Shown in pieces: positions 1-8,243 of a stretch of DNA of 11,492 nt. This stretch comes from Rodentolepis nana (Eukaryota; Platyhelminthes; Cestoda; Cyclophyllidea; Hymenolepididae): contig UZAE01001793.1 of the NCBI GenBank assembly GCA_900617975.1, forward strand, positions 1-11,492. The letters are read 5' to 3'. Under the pieces are notes generated by a model. It saw only the letters and a program-made list of their open reading frames with translations. It had not been told where the DNA came from and searched no databases. A program made the translations under genes and the position numbers. Every line of letters starts with the position of its first letter. The first letter of the stretch is position 1.

Positions 1-196
1 GTTTCATAGATGTAGGAGACAAACACAAAGGTAGAATAAAGGTGAGGTGAGTATTGTGTAAATAGTCGAATATGGCATAGAGTGAGGTGATGATAGTTTG
101 AAGTGAGAAGTCAACTGCCAGTTAATAGACCTTTTGTCCGTATGAGTATACGTTGCCCAGGGTGTACCGCGTGGAGGTAAGTCAATCGCACACCCC
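1..196 (-). mobile_element. SINE-like element S, copy A (tail side cut off by window start)
   Basis: This is the 5' half of a short retroelement whose sense strand is the minus strand. Read in reverse complement from 196 it starts GGGGTGTGCGATTGAC, followed by ACTTACCTCC, the head motif GGGCAACGTATACTCATAC and the conserved core CAGTTGACTTCTCACTTC. The same order of motifs recurs in six other places in the window. The tail lies beyond base 1, so no left target duplication can be checked. It belongs to the subfamily with CACCTCACC in the middle, shared with copies B, C, D and G. Its antisense strand carries the donor-like GAGGTAAGT at 174-182. No protein is encoded; the antisense frame that is open in some copies has a TAA here. 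Confidence 0.85.
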
Positions 197-200
197 AAAA

Positions 201-226
201 GAGATAAATAAGCCTGCTTTAAAATG
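201..226 (+). mobile_element. Possible tail remnant of an older element hosting copy A
   Basis: Directly beyond the 5' end of copy A lies GAGATAAATAAGCCTGC followed by TTTAAAATG. This resembles the 3' tail of the S/LINE family (GATAA...AAGCCTGCCATTTAA) in the opposite orientation to copy A. The same arrangement is seen at 8567-8610, where it can be shown that one element inserted into the tail of another. Here the other half would lie upstream of the window. The match is short and AT-rich, so confidence is limited. Confidence 0.45.
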
Positions 227-2323
227 TCTTACTTTTAATTTACTTCACGCTATAATTATAACCATGGGGGTTTTTAAAAAGGTATTGATTATCAAATTTA
301 ATTCCACTACAGCTTCCTGCAGCAACTCTCGAAGGTAACTCTCTATCTAAAACCCCTTGCACATATATATTAGAAAAGTGGTTGATCATTCATGGCACTG
401 AAAAAAGCACCAACTAATAATGAACTTGTGAAACGCATGTCCACTGCCACCGCCTCTTCATTAAAATGTGATTTAAAATAACTCAAAATAGATTTCATGA
501 ATGGGTAAGCTAATCAGATATAGGCTTTTATGAAACTAAGCAAGCGCAACCACATTTTAACTCTCTCCCAGAATAACCAAGGGACATCTCATTTAATTGT
601 GGACAAATATTGCTGTGACAGAGATATTTTTAATCGCAAAACAAAGGGAACTAAATGTAGGCAGGTTTCTTGTCTCTCGCCAAGGTGGCTCCACAACGAA
701 CTTTCCTCTACTCAAGGCGACCGTTAGAAAATCCTATATCAAATGAATAGGGATTCCTCATAACGAAGGGTCCAAAGGTTCCTCGACAATATCGGAGACG
801 GCACTTTCTTCTTATTGTGATTAACTAGAAGTTCTTAAACAGTATCAAGACTTCTACAGGCCATGAAACGCTGGCGCTTAGGCCGATTATCCTGGTGATT
901 ATTAATTGAACATTAAAGTGATTCCTTATCACTGCATATAATTCAATGAACAGATCTCATCACAGCATTGCACAAAATTTTAGTAAAGACAATTTGCGCC
1001 GTTTCATGAAATCATTTACAATTGCATTAGATTAAATCTAATCAAATCTCATAAACGGTCACAGAATGGTAAGCTTAAATACCTCCTCCCTCCCTCCCTC
1101 TCTTACGCCTGTTAATCCAGTTTTATTTTCCTTCAGTGAGTCACACTAACCAGGATGATTTAAACCAACAATATCGAAGTTTATAACAAAATAGCCTCCA
1201 ACTTTTCGGACCAATGAAGGTAGGGTGTAAATGCGCTTTAGCCTCGGTAAAAATGTTTGCGTTAACTCGGGATGTTACTAAAATTTAATGATCCGTGGTG
1301 GTGTACCTCTGTGTGTGCGTGTGTATGCGTATGTGTGTGTGTGTGTGCGACCCCAAAAGCTGACTAGGAGTCTTAATTTCAGAATTTGATCTCAAAATTT
1401 ATGGGCATCCAATATGAATGAAATACTGTTTTACTTTGTGGTCCACCAGTCCATTCGGTGTTAATTCGAATTTTAGCTAGAAATGTTATGTAGGTTAGAT
1501 TTCTCATTTAGAATTTGCCTATGAGCAAACATTGCCAAGAAAAGCATCAATTGAGTGCAAAACCCACATGTAGCCTGTCATGGAGCAACAAAGGCTCATT
1601 GCAATAAAAACCGCAGATTGAAAAATGAATGTGGATAATCAATAACTTTCTCGCGATCCACCGCAATGCCAAAACAATGTTCTTTAATGTGCCGCTTAAA
1701 TAGGTTATAGTGGTATGGTCCAATAAGAAGTGAAGTTGTGGGAATAAAAAAGGTGTTGAGGGTGGCGTCAAGGAAGTAACAGACACCCGATTCATTCAGT
1801 TTTTCTTTGCTTAGGTCATATGAAATTAAACAACTTGCTATTTTAGCACTCTACCCAGCAAAATTCTAGGTGAAATAATTTGCTTGTTGCTGAATGGTGA
1901 CATTACTGTTTCACCTCATCTTTTGCCAACCTGTGGTTCTCCCACTTCTGACTAGAGGAGGAGGAGGAGTAGGGGCTAGAAAGGGCTTCTTATACAAAGC
2001 AAAAGCACCGGTGTTGGCCGAATTGGAAAGCAGATAGTTGAAGTGAGTAAGTGAGTGAGTATTCATTTCCACATTATTTGAGCGAAGTGAGTATTTGAGC
2101 ACATTGACTTCCGCTCTACTGTTGAGTAGACACATCCAAAAAGAAGAGGTACAACGTCAAATGAAGGTTCTTCGAAGTGATTTATTGGCTTGCAAGCAAG
2201 TATTTTAGAAAGGGGAGCTCTTCTCACTCAACTTGCTTTATAATGGATCATACCATGAAACGCATCCGTGAAAACTTATCAAGCTAGTTTTACACTTACG
2301 CCATGCTAATATTATACAAACAC
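227..2323. other. Gene-free AT-rich stretch
   Basis: I find no convincing gene here. Open frames are short (at most about 80 codons), do not resemble known proteins and overlap on both strands. The stretch holds a CCCT-rich pyrimidine tract at about 1083-1102, a GT-type microsatellite at about 1310-1348, a GAG tract at about 1955-1967, and a short perfect hairpin at 1026-1042 (8-bp arms, 1-nt loop). It could be intergenic or intronic; nothing visible decides. Confidence 0.6.
1310..1348. repeat. Imperfect (GT)n microsatellite
   Basis: A GT-dinucleotide tract interrupted by GC and AT pairs (GTGTGTGCGTGTGTATGCG...), with the longest pure run near 1332-1346. The interruptions suggest an old, decaying microsatellite. 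Confidence 0.9.
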
Positions 2324-2512
2324 GGGGTGTGCGATAGACTAACCTCCACGTGGTGCACTCTGCGCAACGTATACTCATACGGTAAGGAAAGTTTGTAAAT
2401 CGACAGTTGACTTCTGACTTCAAACTACCATCACCCCATTGTATTTCATATTTGTCTACTTCCACAGTACTCACCTCACCTTTTTTCCACCTTTGTGTCT
2501 GTTTCTTTCACA
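2324..2512 (+). mobile_element. SINE-like element S, copy B (3'-truncated)
   Basis: It starts with the family head GGGGTGTGCGATAGAC at 2324, then CCTCCACGTGGTGCACTC, the CAACGTATACTCATACGG motif, CAGTTGACTTCTGACTTC, and the pyrimidine-rich middle ending CTGTTTCTTTCACA at 2512. The rest of the element, including the LINE-like tail, is missing. At 2511 the sequence passes directly into a 44-bp unit that recurs 140 bp downstream. The donor-like site is mutated on the antisense strand (GAGGTTAGT). It lies in inverted orientation to copy C, which starts about 180 bp further on. No target duplication was found, which fits a secondary deletion or rearrangement at the 3' side. Confidence 0.88.
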
Positions 2513-2554
2513 AGGAGCAAGGAAAATGGGTCAATGGGAAGTTGAAAATTTTTT
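2511..2554. repeat. 44-bp direct repeat, copy 1
   Basis: A 44-bp unit beginning CAAGGAGCAAGGAAAATGGG and containing TCAATGGGAAGTTGAAAA recurs at 2651-2694 with 2 differences (42/44), offset exactly 140 bp. The unit is unrelated to the S element. Copy 1 abuts the broken end of copy B and copy 2 abuts the tail of copy C. Confidence 0.9.
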
Positions 2555-2650
2555 ATTTTTTTTATTTATTACTGTTACTGGTAGTGAAACAATTTTTACA
2601 AGATTAAATTGTGGGCAGGCACTTGAATAAATCATCGTAAAATAGTCCAG

Positions 2651-2694
2651 CAAGGAGCAAAGAAAATGGGTCAATGGGAAGTTTAAAATTTTTT
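2651..2694. repeat. 44-bp direct repeat, copy 2
   Basis: Second copy of the unit at 2511-2554. The differences are G to A at the 2521/2661 pair and G to T at the 2544/2684 pair. Its end AAGTTTAAAAT (2679-2689) also serves as the likely left target duplication of copy C. The right flank of copy C (AAGTTGAAAAAT) looks more like copy 1 at the variant base. Confidence 0.9.
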
Positions 2695-2992
2695 TTATCA
2701 AATGGCAGGCGTTTTGATAGTTATCATTAGCCCTTCAGCTGACTTCAGACTTAACAGAGAGGAAGGAAAATCAAAGTGAAAAAAGTCGAGATGGGGAGGC
2801 GGAACAGAAGAGTGTTTCAAAGATGTAATAGAGACAGACACAAAGGTAGAGTGAAAAAAGGTGAGGTGAGTACTGTGGAAGTAGTCGAATATGACATACA
2901 GTGGAGACATAGTAGTTTGAAGTCAGAAGTCAACTGCCAGTATATAGACCTTTTTGGCGAATAAGTATACGTTGCTCAGGGTGCCCCACCCC
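2690..2992 (-). mobile_element. SINE-like element S, copy C (with a head deletion)
   Basis: Sense is on the minus strand. The tail is the T-run at about 2689-2697 followed by TCAAATGGCAGGCG and TTTTGATAGTTATCATTAGC, the reverse complement of the family 3' end. The body contains AGTACTGTGGAAGTAGTCGA and AGTCAACTGCCAG. In sense direction the head reads GGGGTGGGGCACCCTGAGC: the terminal GGGG is directly joined to TGGGGCACC, so about 23 bases that include the donor-like site and half of the E-box are absent. The simplest reading is an internal deletion across a short TG homology rather than a 5' truncation, because the likely target duplication (AAGTTTAAAAT at 2679-2689, AAGTTGAAAAAT at 2993-3004) abuts the GGGG. 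Confidence 0.88.
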
Positions 2993-3004
2993 AAGTTGAA
3001 AAAT
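2993..3004. repeat. Probable right target duplication of copy C
   Basis: AAGTTGAAAAAT matches AAGTTTAAAAT at 2679-2689 with one substitution and one A-run length change. The two flank copy C immediately, on its head side and tail side. Low complexity weakens the case. Confidence 0.55.
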
Positions 3005-3009
3005 GATTT

Positions 3010-3605
3010 CAGGCTACCATTAGGTTCCCTCCCCACCCCCCCTCCCCCAACTCCAGTTTCTATTCGACTCCAGCTAAGAGGCCAATACGATGATACTGAC
3101 TAAAATAATTTTAATTTATTGTAGTTCAGACGGATTCACTGAGGGTGAAGAATCAAGCCCAAACTACTTGGTGATCATCAACTGGATGCTTTTCAATTGG
3201 TGGGCCTGTAAAAGATGCTTATGTACTTCTTCTGTACCGAAGGGGAGAAAATTTTCTGCCAAAATAAGTTATCCTAAATGCAGTAAAGTCTACGTAATTA
3301 ATTATTTATTGTCATGTGTGCATGTGTGCGTATGTGTACGAATTTACCTTTCTTGCGATGCACATACACACTATGGGGTCGGAAATCCGCAATTTACCCT
3401 TTTTTCCTTCATCACGTGTGGTGTTTAGTAAACATAGAACACACACACACGCACACACACACATGTTCACTAACGGAGAGTGCAATCAAAGATTTGTCAA
3501 TTCACTCCTGACCCGTAGTGTCTTTTCTCTCTATGGTGGGGCTCATTTCCCCAATATGTGTGAAAAGTAGCCACTTTGTATTTACCCTAAAACACCTGCT
3601 TTCAA
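3010..3605. other. Gene-free stretch with purine/pyrimidine and dinucleotide tracts
   Basis: No supported gene. It holds a C-rich tract at about 3029-3050 (CCCTCCCCACCCCCCCTCCC), a GT-rich tract at about 3310-3340 and a CA microsatellite at 3439-3463. A frame of 112 codons at 3090-3428 runs through the GT tract, has no recognisable motif, and is probably chance. Confidence 0.6.
3439..3463. repeat. (CA)n microsatellite
   Basis: Alternating AC run interrupted once by CG at about 3450-3451. About 100 bp upstream (3310-3340) is an imperfect GT-rich tract, so the two could pair as an imperfect inverted repeat. Confidence 0.9.
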
Positions 3606-3614
3606 CTGAATTGT
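3606..3614. repeat. Left target-site duplication of copy D
   Basis: CTGAATTGT lies immediately before the GGGG start of copy D and recurs exactly at 3975-3983 after its A-rich tail. Nine identical bases at the two expected places support target-primed insertion. Confidence 0.75.
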
Positions 3615-3969
3615 GGGGTGTGCGATAGACTTACCTCCACGTGGTGCACCCTGGGCAACGTATTCTCATACGGCATAAAAGTCTATTAACTGGCAGTTGA
3701 CTTCTCACTTCAAATTACCATCACCCCACTTTATGTCATATTCGACTACTTCCACAGTATTCACCTCATCTTTTTTCTATCTTTGTATCTGTCTCTTTTA
3801 CAATTGTAAATCGCTCTTCTGTTCTCCGCCCCTCGACTTCCTGTTACTTTGATGTTCCTTCCCCTGTGAAGCCCGAAGTCAGCTAAAGGGCTAATGATAA
3901 CTAACAAAACGCCTGGCATTTGAAAAAGGGCTAATGATAACTAACAAAACGCCTGGCATTTGAAAAAAA
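3615..3969 (+). mobile_element. SINE-like element S, copy D (full length, tail duplicated)
   Basis: This is the best reference copy. In order: head GGGGTGTGCGATAGACTTAC at 3615; CCTCCACGTGGTGCACCCTG with the palindrome CCACGTGG; GGGCAACGTATTCTCATACG; CTGGCAGTTGACTTCTCAC; a pyrimidine-rich middle; TTTGATGTTCCTTCCCCTGT; then AAGCCCGAAGTCAGCTAAAG and the LINE-like tail GGGCTAATGATAACTAAC...GCCTGGCATTTGAAAAA. The tail occurs twice in perfect tandem (40-bp period). I see no clear tRNA A-box/B-box pair in the head, so the promoter type is unknown. It is flanked by the 9-bp duplication CTGAATTGT, with 5 extra bases between the A-tract and the right copy. Confidence 0.92.
3885..3967 (+). repeat. Tandem duplication of the 40-bp element tail
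   Basis: The unit from GGGCTAATGATAAC to CATTTGAAAAA at 3888-3927 is repeated without a mismatch at 3928-3967; the junction is AAAGGG on both sides. No other copy in the window has a doubled tail. Perfect identity, compared with the divergence among copies, points to an event during insertion (reverse-transcriptase re-initiation on the A-tail) or a recent slippage. Confidence 0.97.
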
Positions 3970-3974
3970 CACTC

Positions 3975-3983
3975 CTGAATTGT
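3975..3983. repeat. Right target-site duplication of copy D
   Basis: CTGAATTGT, identical to 3606-3614. The five bases CACTC between the tail and this site are not explained by the element consensus. Confidence 0.75.
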
Positions 3984-4558
3984 AGATTGTAGAAATTAGA
4001 ATATGTGGGACAACACACTAAGGCCAAAAAGATTCAGAGAGAACACGTTTCAACCAGACGGTGTCTAGGCCTAGTGTCTCAGTTTCATTCGTTTGGATGG
4101 ACAAACGGAATACGCAGTGTCAATTTGCTCAAATTACCATGTCTCAGACAAAGTTTATTACGAACCTAATTTTGGGATATGGATGTTGCAGTGCCAATAA
4201 GGTGGGAAATAACTATTCTGTATAATATCGATTTAATTATTTATTGATTCAATTTATTATGCACTTTATTGGCGAACAGGAATTTAGAAAATGGCGTTCG
4301 ATTAAAGAAGCACTGGAGAGTTAAGTTTTAGTAGTAATTTCAAAATAATGTAAGGACAACTAACAGAATATGACTAACTTCTGATCTTTTCAATTTATTA
4401 TTGCTTCTAACCAAGTGTGTTCGTGTAAAGCAACTCTTTTGGGGTAGGAAAAATCTGATGAAACATTCCCTGAAAATGACACTGTAATTCCAACCGCTGC
4501 ATTTACGAAAATAGACTTTTCAAACTGGAAGGTGAGTGTAAATCTCGAATCTATTGTA
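3984..4558. other. Gene-free AT-rich stretch
   Basis: No gene, RNA or element recognised. An antisense frame at 4390-4638 runs into copy E, and its start-proximal part is element sequence read backwards. Confidence 0.6.
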
Positions 4559-4567
4559 CTAGGCCCA

Positions 4568-4876
4568 GAGATGCGCGATGGACTTACCTCCACGTAGTGC
4601 ATCCTGAGCAACGTATAATGATACGGTAACAAAGTCATTAAACCGGCAGTTGGCTTCTCACTTCAAATTACCATACCCCACTGAGTGTCATATTCGACCA
4701 TTCTCATAGTACTCACCATACCCTACTCTCTACCTTTGTGTCTGTTTCTCACACATCCGTGAAACACTCCTCAGCCCCCCATTTTTGTGATTTTGATGTT
4801 CCTTTCCCCTGTGCAGCCCGAAGTCGTCTTAAGGGCCAATGATAATTACCATAAAGCCTCCAATTTGGTATAAATA
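4568..4876 (+). mobile_element. SINE-like element S, copy E (E/F subfamily)
   Basis: Head GAGATGCGCGATGGACTTAC (diverged from GGGGTGTGCGATAGACTTAC), CCTCCACGTAGTGCATCCTG, AGCAACGTATAATGATACGG, CGGCAGTTGGCTTCTCACTT, then a middle with ACCATACCCTACTCTCTACC that differs from copies A-D and G but matches copy F. The 3' part reads TTGATGTTCCTTTCCCCTGT, CAGCCCGAAGTCGTCTTAAG, GGCCAATGATAATTACC and AAGCCTCCAATTTGG. The tail form AAAGCC rather than AAACGCC is the form also seen in the LINE at 10281-10704. A degraded target duplication may be present: CTAGGCCCA at 4559-4567 and TTAAGCCCA at 4877-4885 (7/9). Confidence 0.88.
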
Positions 4877-4885
4877 TTAAGCCCA

Positions 4886-7800
4886 AGCTTTCACTCTCTA
4901 TTCAACAATATTTTAAAATTCGTGAATTAAAAAAGTTGATTGGACAGGACAAAGTTTCAACCAAGACTAAAGCCATCGGACATCTCAGGGTAAGGCAGTT
5001 ATCAGATAAATAACTATAACACATTTATCTCCCTCTGTACATCAATACTCGAAATTCACTGTTAGAATTGTACAGCTGGTGATAAATGAGGGCTAAATTT
5101 CAAAATAGTCCCCTCCTTGAAAGTTTGCCGCGCAACTACAAAGATGGAGCTTAAATTCACTGAGTAGGTCTTTACAGAGGGTTCGACATATTAACGAAAG
5201 AGCTAATGAAATGCCACCCACCAAAAGCATGCGTCCTTAAATTTGCACATTTGAAGAGTTGATTACAATAAAGAATGGATTTTAGTGAGGCTTTCAGCTG
5301 GAAGGAGGAGAAAATTTGGATGATGATGGTGATGAATCCTATAATGAAGATGGCTCTTGGCAATACTGCAATTCAATTCAACTGAAACTTGTAAGTAAAA
5401 AAGAGATCATGTATGTAGGCTTACAGTATTAACGACTATTTGCAAACGGAAGCGAAATTATCGATTTCCATTAACTTTCTGACTATCTGCCAAACGTTTG
5501 AATTCTTTGCTCAGAAGGTGGTTGAAACGGGTAGTATGCGAGATGATGACGCTTACAAAATCATATGTTGACTTACCACATTACTTCTTTCTAAGGAAGT
5601 AAGATGATGAAAAGTAAGAACAAGTCAGAAAAGCCGCAAATTGAAGCAGTAGTTGGTAAGATAATTCTGGAGTCCAGATGAGGTAGGGTTCTTTGGATAT
5701 CTCAAAATTCCATTCTAAACTGTAGGGGTCCACTTTTTAGGTATTTTACTGTTTCTACAAGATGAAAGATTACCAATCTTTTTAGTCCTGACTTGGGACG
5801 TAAATAGATTAATATTAACCCAACAATGAACATAAAAAATCTTTTTATTTTCCAATAACCAAATATAGCATCGCCTCTATTCATTCACTGACGTGTGTTC
5901 AAATGAAGCCTGCAGTACTTCAATGTACGAATCTACGTTAGTAAACCCATGAGAAGCCTTTGAGTAACTGGACCCTTAATCATCATTGTTCTCACATTTT
6001 AAAAAGGAATTTAAAGAGTTTAAACAAGGCGAGTGAAAGGTCAGATGTTAGAGGTAGAGCTCTCTTGGTATGCAACGGGTTTTCTATTCATAAAATAAAT
6101 ATAATTGAATGGAGTCCGTCTATTGCTCCGTAAACAAATATTTGTCTTATTTTATTGAATCGCTTTTCTAAGTCAAAAAGTAATAGGATGTGATAAGTTA
6201 AATAATCGATATTTAAAAGGGCTTTATTTTTAGCTACCTCACTTTTGCTATCTCGAGGTTCCGCAGTCGCTTAATATCGTATGAGATCATCTCGATTTCT
6301 CCAACTTTGTAGGAAAATATGAACTGAAGTGACATGACCTCATGGCACCGCTAAAATGTCCTGGACACGAAACATGCAACCATTTACAAAGTAAAATTGG
6401 GCCACCTGAATGTGGAAATCAAATCAAGTGGTACAAATTCTTTCGTGGACTCTATTCTTAATACATTTCCTTTATCATTAATTGTACTGAACTGTAATCA
6501 ATTTCAACTGATTCACATGATTATAAGCTGTAATTTTAACGGTCGTTGTTCATATTAAAATATACGTTATTTCTATAAAGCTACTCTGCCCAGACTAGCC
6601 ACTTTGGTTACACTTACTCATACTCAGGAGGAAGAAAGGAATAGACCCGCAAAAATAGTTAACAATAGTTAACGATAGACACTTTGGCAATAATAAAATA
6701 GATCAAGCAACATCCATGCATTTTATATATACTAAGCAGATCTTCCAAAAAGATATTACAAAAAATAGAACATTTTAGAACCCGATTTCTTAGGGCAACT
6801 GGATGCCTTCAATCCCGTTGATGTTCCAATTAAATATCGCATAATCCAAAACAAAGTAATAATAACCTTATCCCTTTTGGTGCTTATAGAATACCGTATT
6901 TTTCATTAAACGATTTGCTCCATTTCGAAATTACTCTAAATATTCAATTTGACATTCGTGCTAATCTTCGACAAAAGAGCACTGAGAACACTCAAGAGAA
7001 CAAGTGGTTCCCATACCATAAGAAAGCGAACCTGATTTTTAGAACCCTGATTATCTGAGAGAAATTGGATTCATATTAATTAAAATGAACTATTTATTTA
7101 ATTTGCTAATCAAATTCCCCTGGTAATATTCGAACGTGCAAATTTAGTTTAATTGGATAAAGTTTCGGCGGTTATGGTGAGATGCGTTCACTTATTAAAA
7201 CAAAACAATTTGCTAATTCAACTAAGTTAGTAAGTAAAGATGAAATCAAGACTGTTGAAGTAGGACTGTTGAATGGCTAATACTAAGAAAAAAAACCAGA
7301 GCTAATTCGCAGCTTAAATGAGACCGTATGTGTAGTTCTGGGCAGAAAGCGCATCCTCTCGTAGATAGCACACATGCACACCGTAGTGTGAGCGAAAACT
7401 TTTGGGGAAAATGTGTGTACATGCATGCCTTTAGCGTACAAATGCACAAGAATATGGGATGAGTCATCTTAAGAGAGAGAGGGAGAGAGAGGTAAGTCAC
7501 ACACACTGCCTGTCATCGTATGAGGTGGTTGGCCAGCATCGAGCCCAGACCAGCCTAATCTAGTCAGGCCACAGGGGAGACACCATGAAGTGACGAGCCT
7601 ATCACTTTGAACATAAGTTTAAAATAATTAAATGAGAAGCGATTAGAATGCTTCTGCTTGAGTGAAGGCAAGTGAATGAGCAGCTCATTTAGTAAAATAG
7701 TAATAGTCCATTTGTGTGACATTAGTAGTGAGTTTTGGCAAGCGTGGGCAGCTGAAAAGAAGTCAGAATCTGTTTTAGAAAAAGTAAAACCTGCGATATT

Positions 7801-7956
7801 TTGACGTCATATTTTCTACCACATTCTACCTTTTCTCAGTACTATATGAGAAATAGGCAAGGTCATTTGTTGTACTGCAAAAATATTAATAAAATGAAAC
7901 AATTGTTATACAAGGTGGAGCTTGCTTTTAATTATATACATATATATTACTCCCAC
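4886..7956. other. Gene-free AT-rich stretch of about 3 kb
   Basis: No element copy and no supported gene. Open frames are under about 90 codons and lack motifs. Minor structure: a perfect 2 x 10 bp tandem AATAGTTAAC at 6654-6673 and a GAGA tract at about 7474-7492. A less AT-rich patch at about 7530-7600 (CATCGAGCCCAGACCAGCC onward) matches nothing I recognise. This is the longest stretch in the window free of the repeat family. Confidence 0.55.
6654..6673. repeat. Short tandem repeat, 2 x AATAGTTAAC
   Basis: Two identical adjacent 10-mers, followed by the partial unit GATAG. GTTAAC is itself a palindrome. Probably slippage. Confidence 0.85.
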
Positions 7957-8243
7957 GGAGTCTGTGATAGACTTACCTCCACGTTGTTCACCCTGGGCAA
8001 CGTATACTCATACCGCAAAGGTCTAAAAACCGGCAGTTGATATCTCACTACAAATTTCCATGACCCCACTGTATGTCATATTCGACCACTTACACAATAC
8101 TCATCATACCTTACTCTCTACCTTTATGTCTGTCTCTCTCACATCTGCTGAAACACTCCCCTACCCCCCACCCCCCAAAACCTTTGAGACTTTGATGTTC
8201 CTCTTCTCCCTTAGTCATCTTAGGGGCAAATGATAACTATCAT
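7957..8243 (+). mobile_element. SINE-like element S, copy F, 5' part (interrupted by copy G)
   Basis: Head GGAGTCTGTGATAGACTTAC, then CCTCCACGTTGTTCACCCTG, GGCAACGTATACTCATACCG, AACCGGCAGTTGATATCTCA and the E/F-type middle CATCATACCTTACTCTCTAC. A C-run follows at about 8160-8177, then TTTGATGTTCCTCTTCTCCC and TAGGGGCAAATGATAACTAT. The element stops inside its tail at 8243, where copy G begins, and its remaining tail resumes at 8581 beyond copy G. Once the 323-bp insert and one 14-bp duplication are discounted, the tail follows the family order. Confidence 0.9.
8230..8243. repeat. Left target-site duplication of nested copy G
   Basis: ATGATAACTATCAT is part of the tail of copy F. It recurs as ATGATAACAATCAT at 8567-8580, immediately after the other end of copy G (13/14 identical). 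Confidence 0.9.

Noticed and set aside
2238..2964. Repeated peptide pattern STVEV..Y.IQWGDGSLKSEVNC in frames of copies B, C and G, as a possible protein family
   Set aside because: It is the antisense translation of the SINE-like element. The frame is broken by TGA in copies A, D, E and F at the GAAGTGAGAAG position and by TAA in A, so it shows common descent and not coding conservation.
3090..3428. 112-codon plus-strand frame
   Set aside because: It runs through a GT microsatellite, has no recognisable domain, and lacks splice or promoter context.
1310..3463. CRISPR-like or regulatory arrays from GT/CA tracts
   Set aside because: These are simple microsatellites with no spacer organisation.
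3615..3700. tRNA-derived head for the S element
   Set aside because: No A-box and B-box with proper spacing; TGGTGCACCCTGG and ATATTCGACTAC are each only weak matches.
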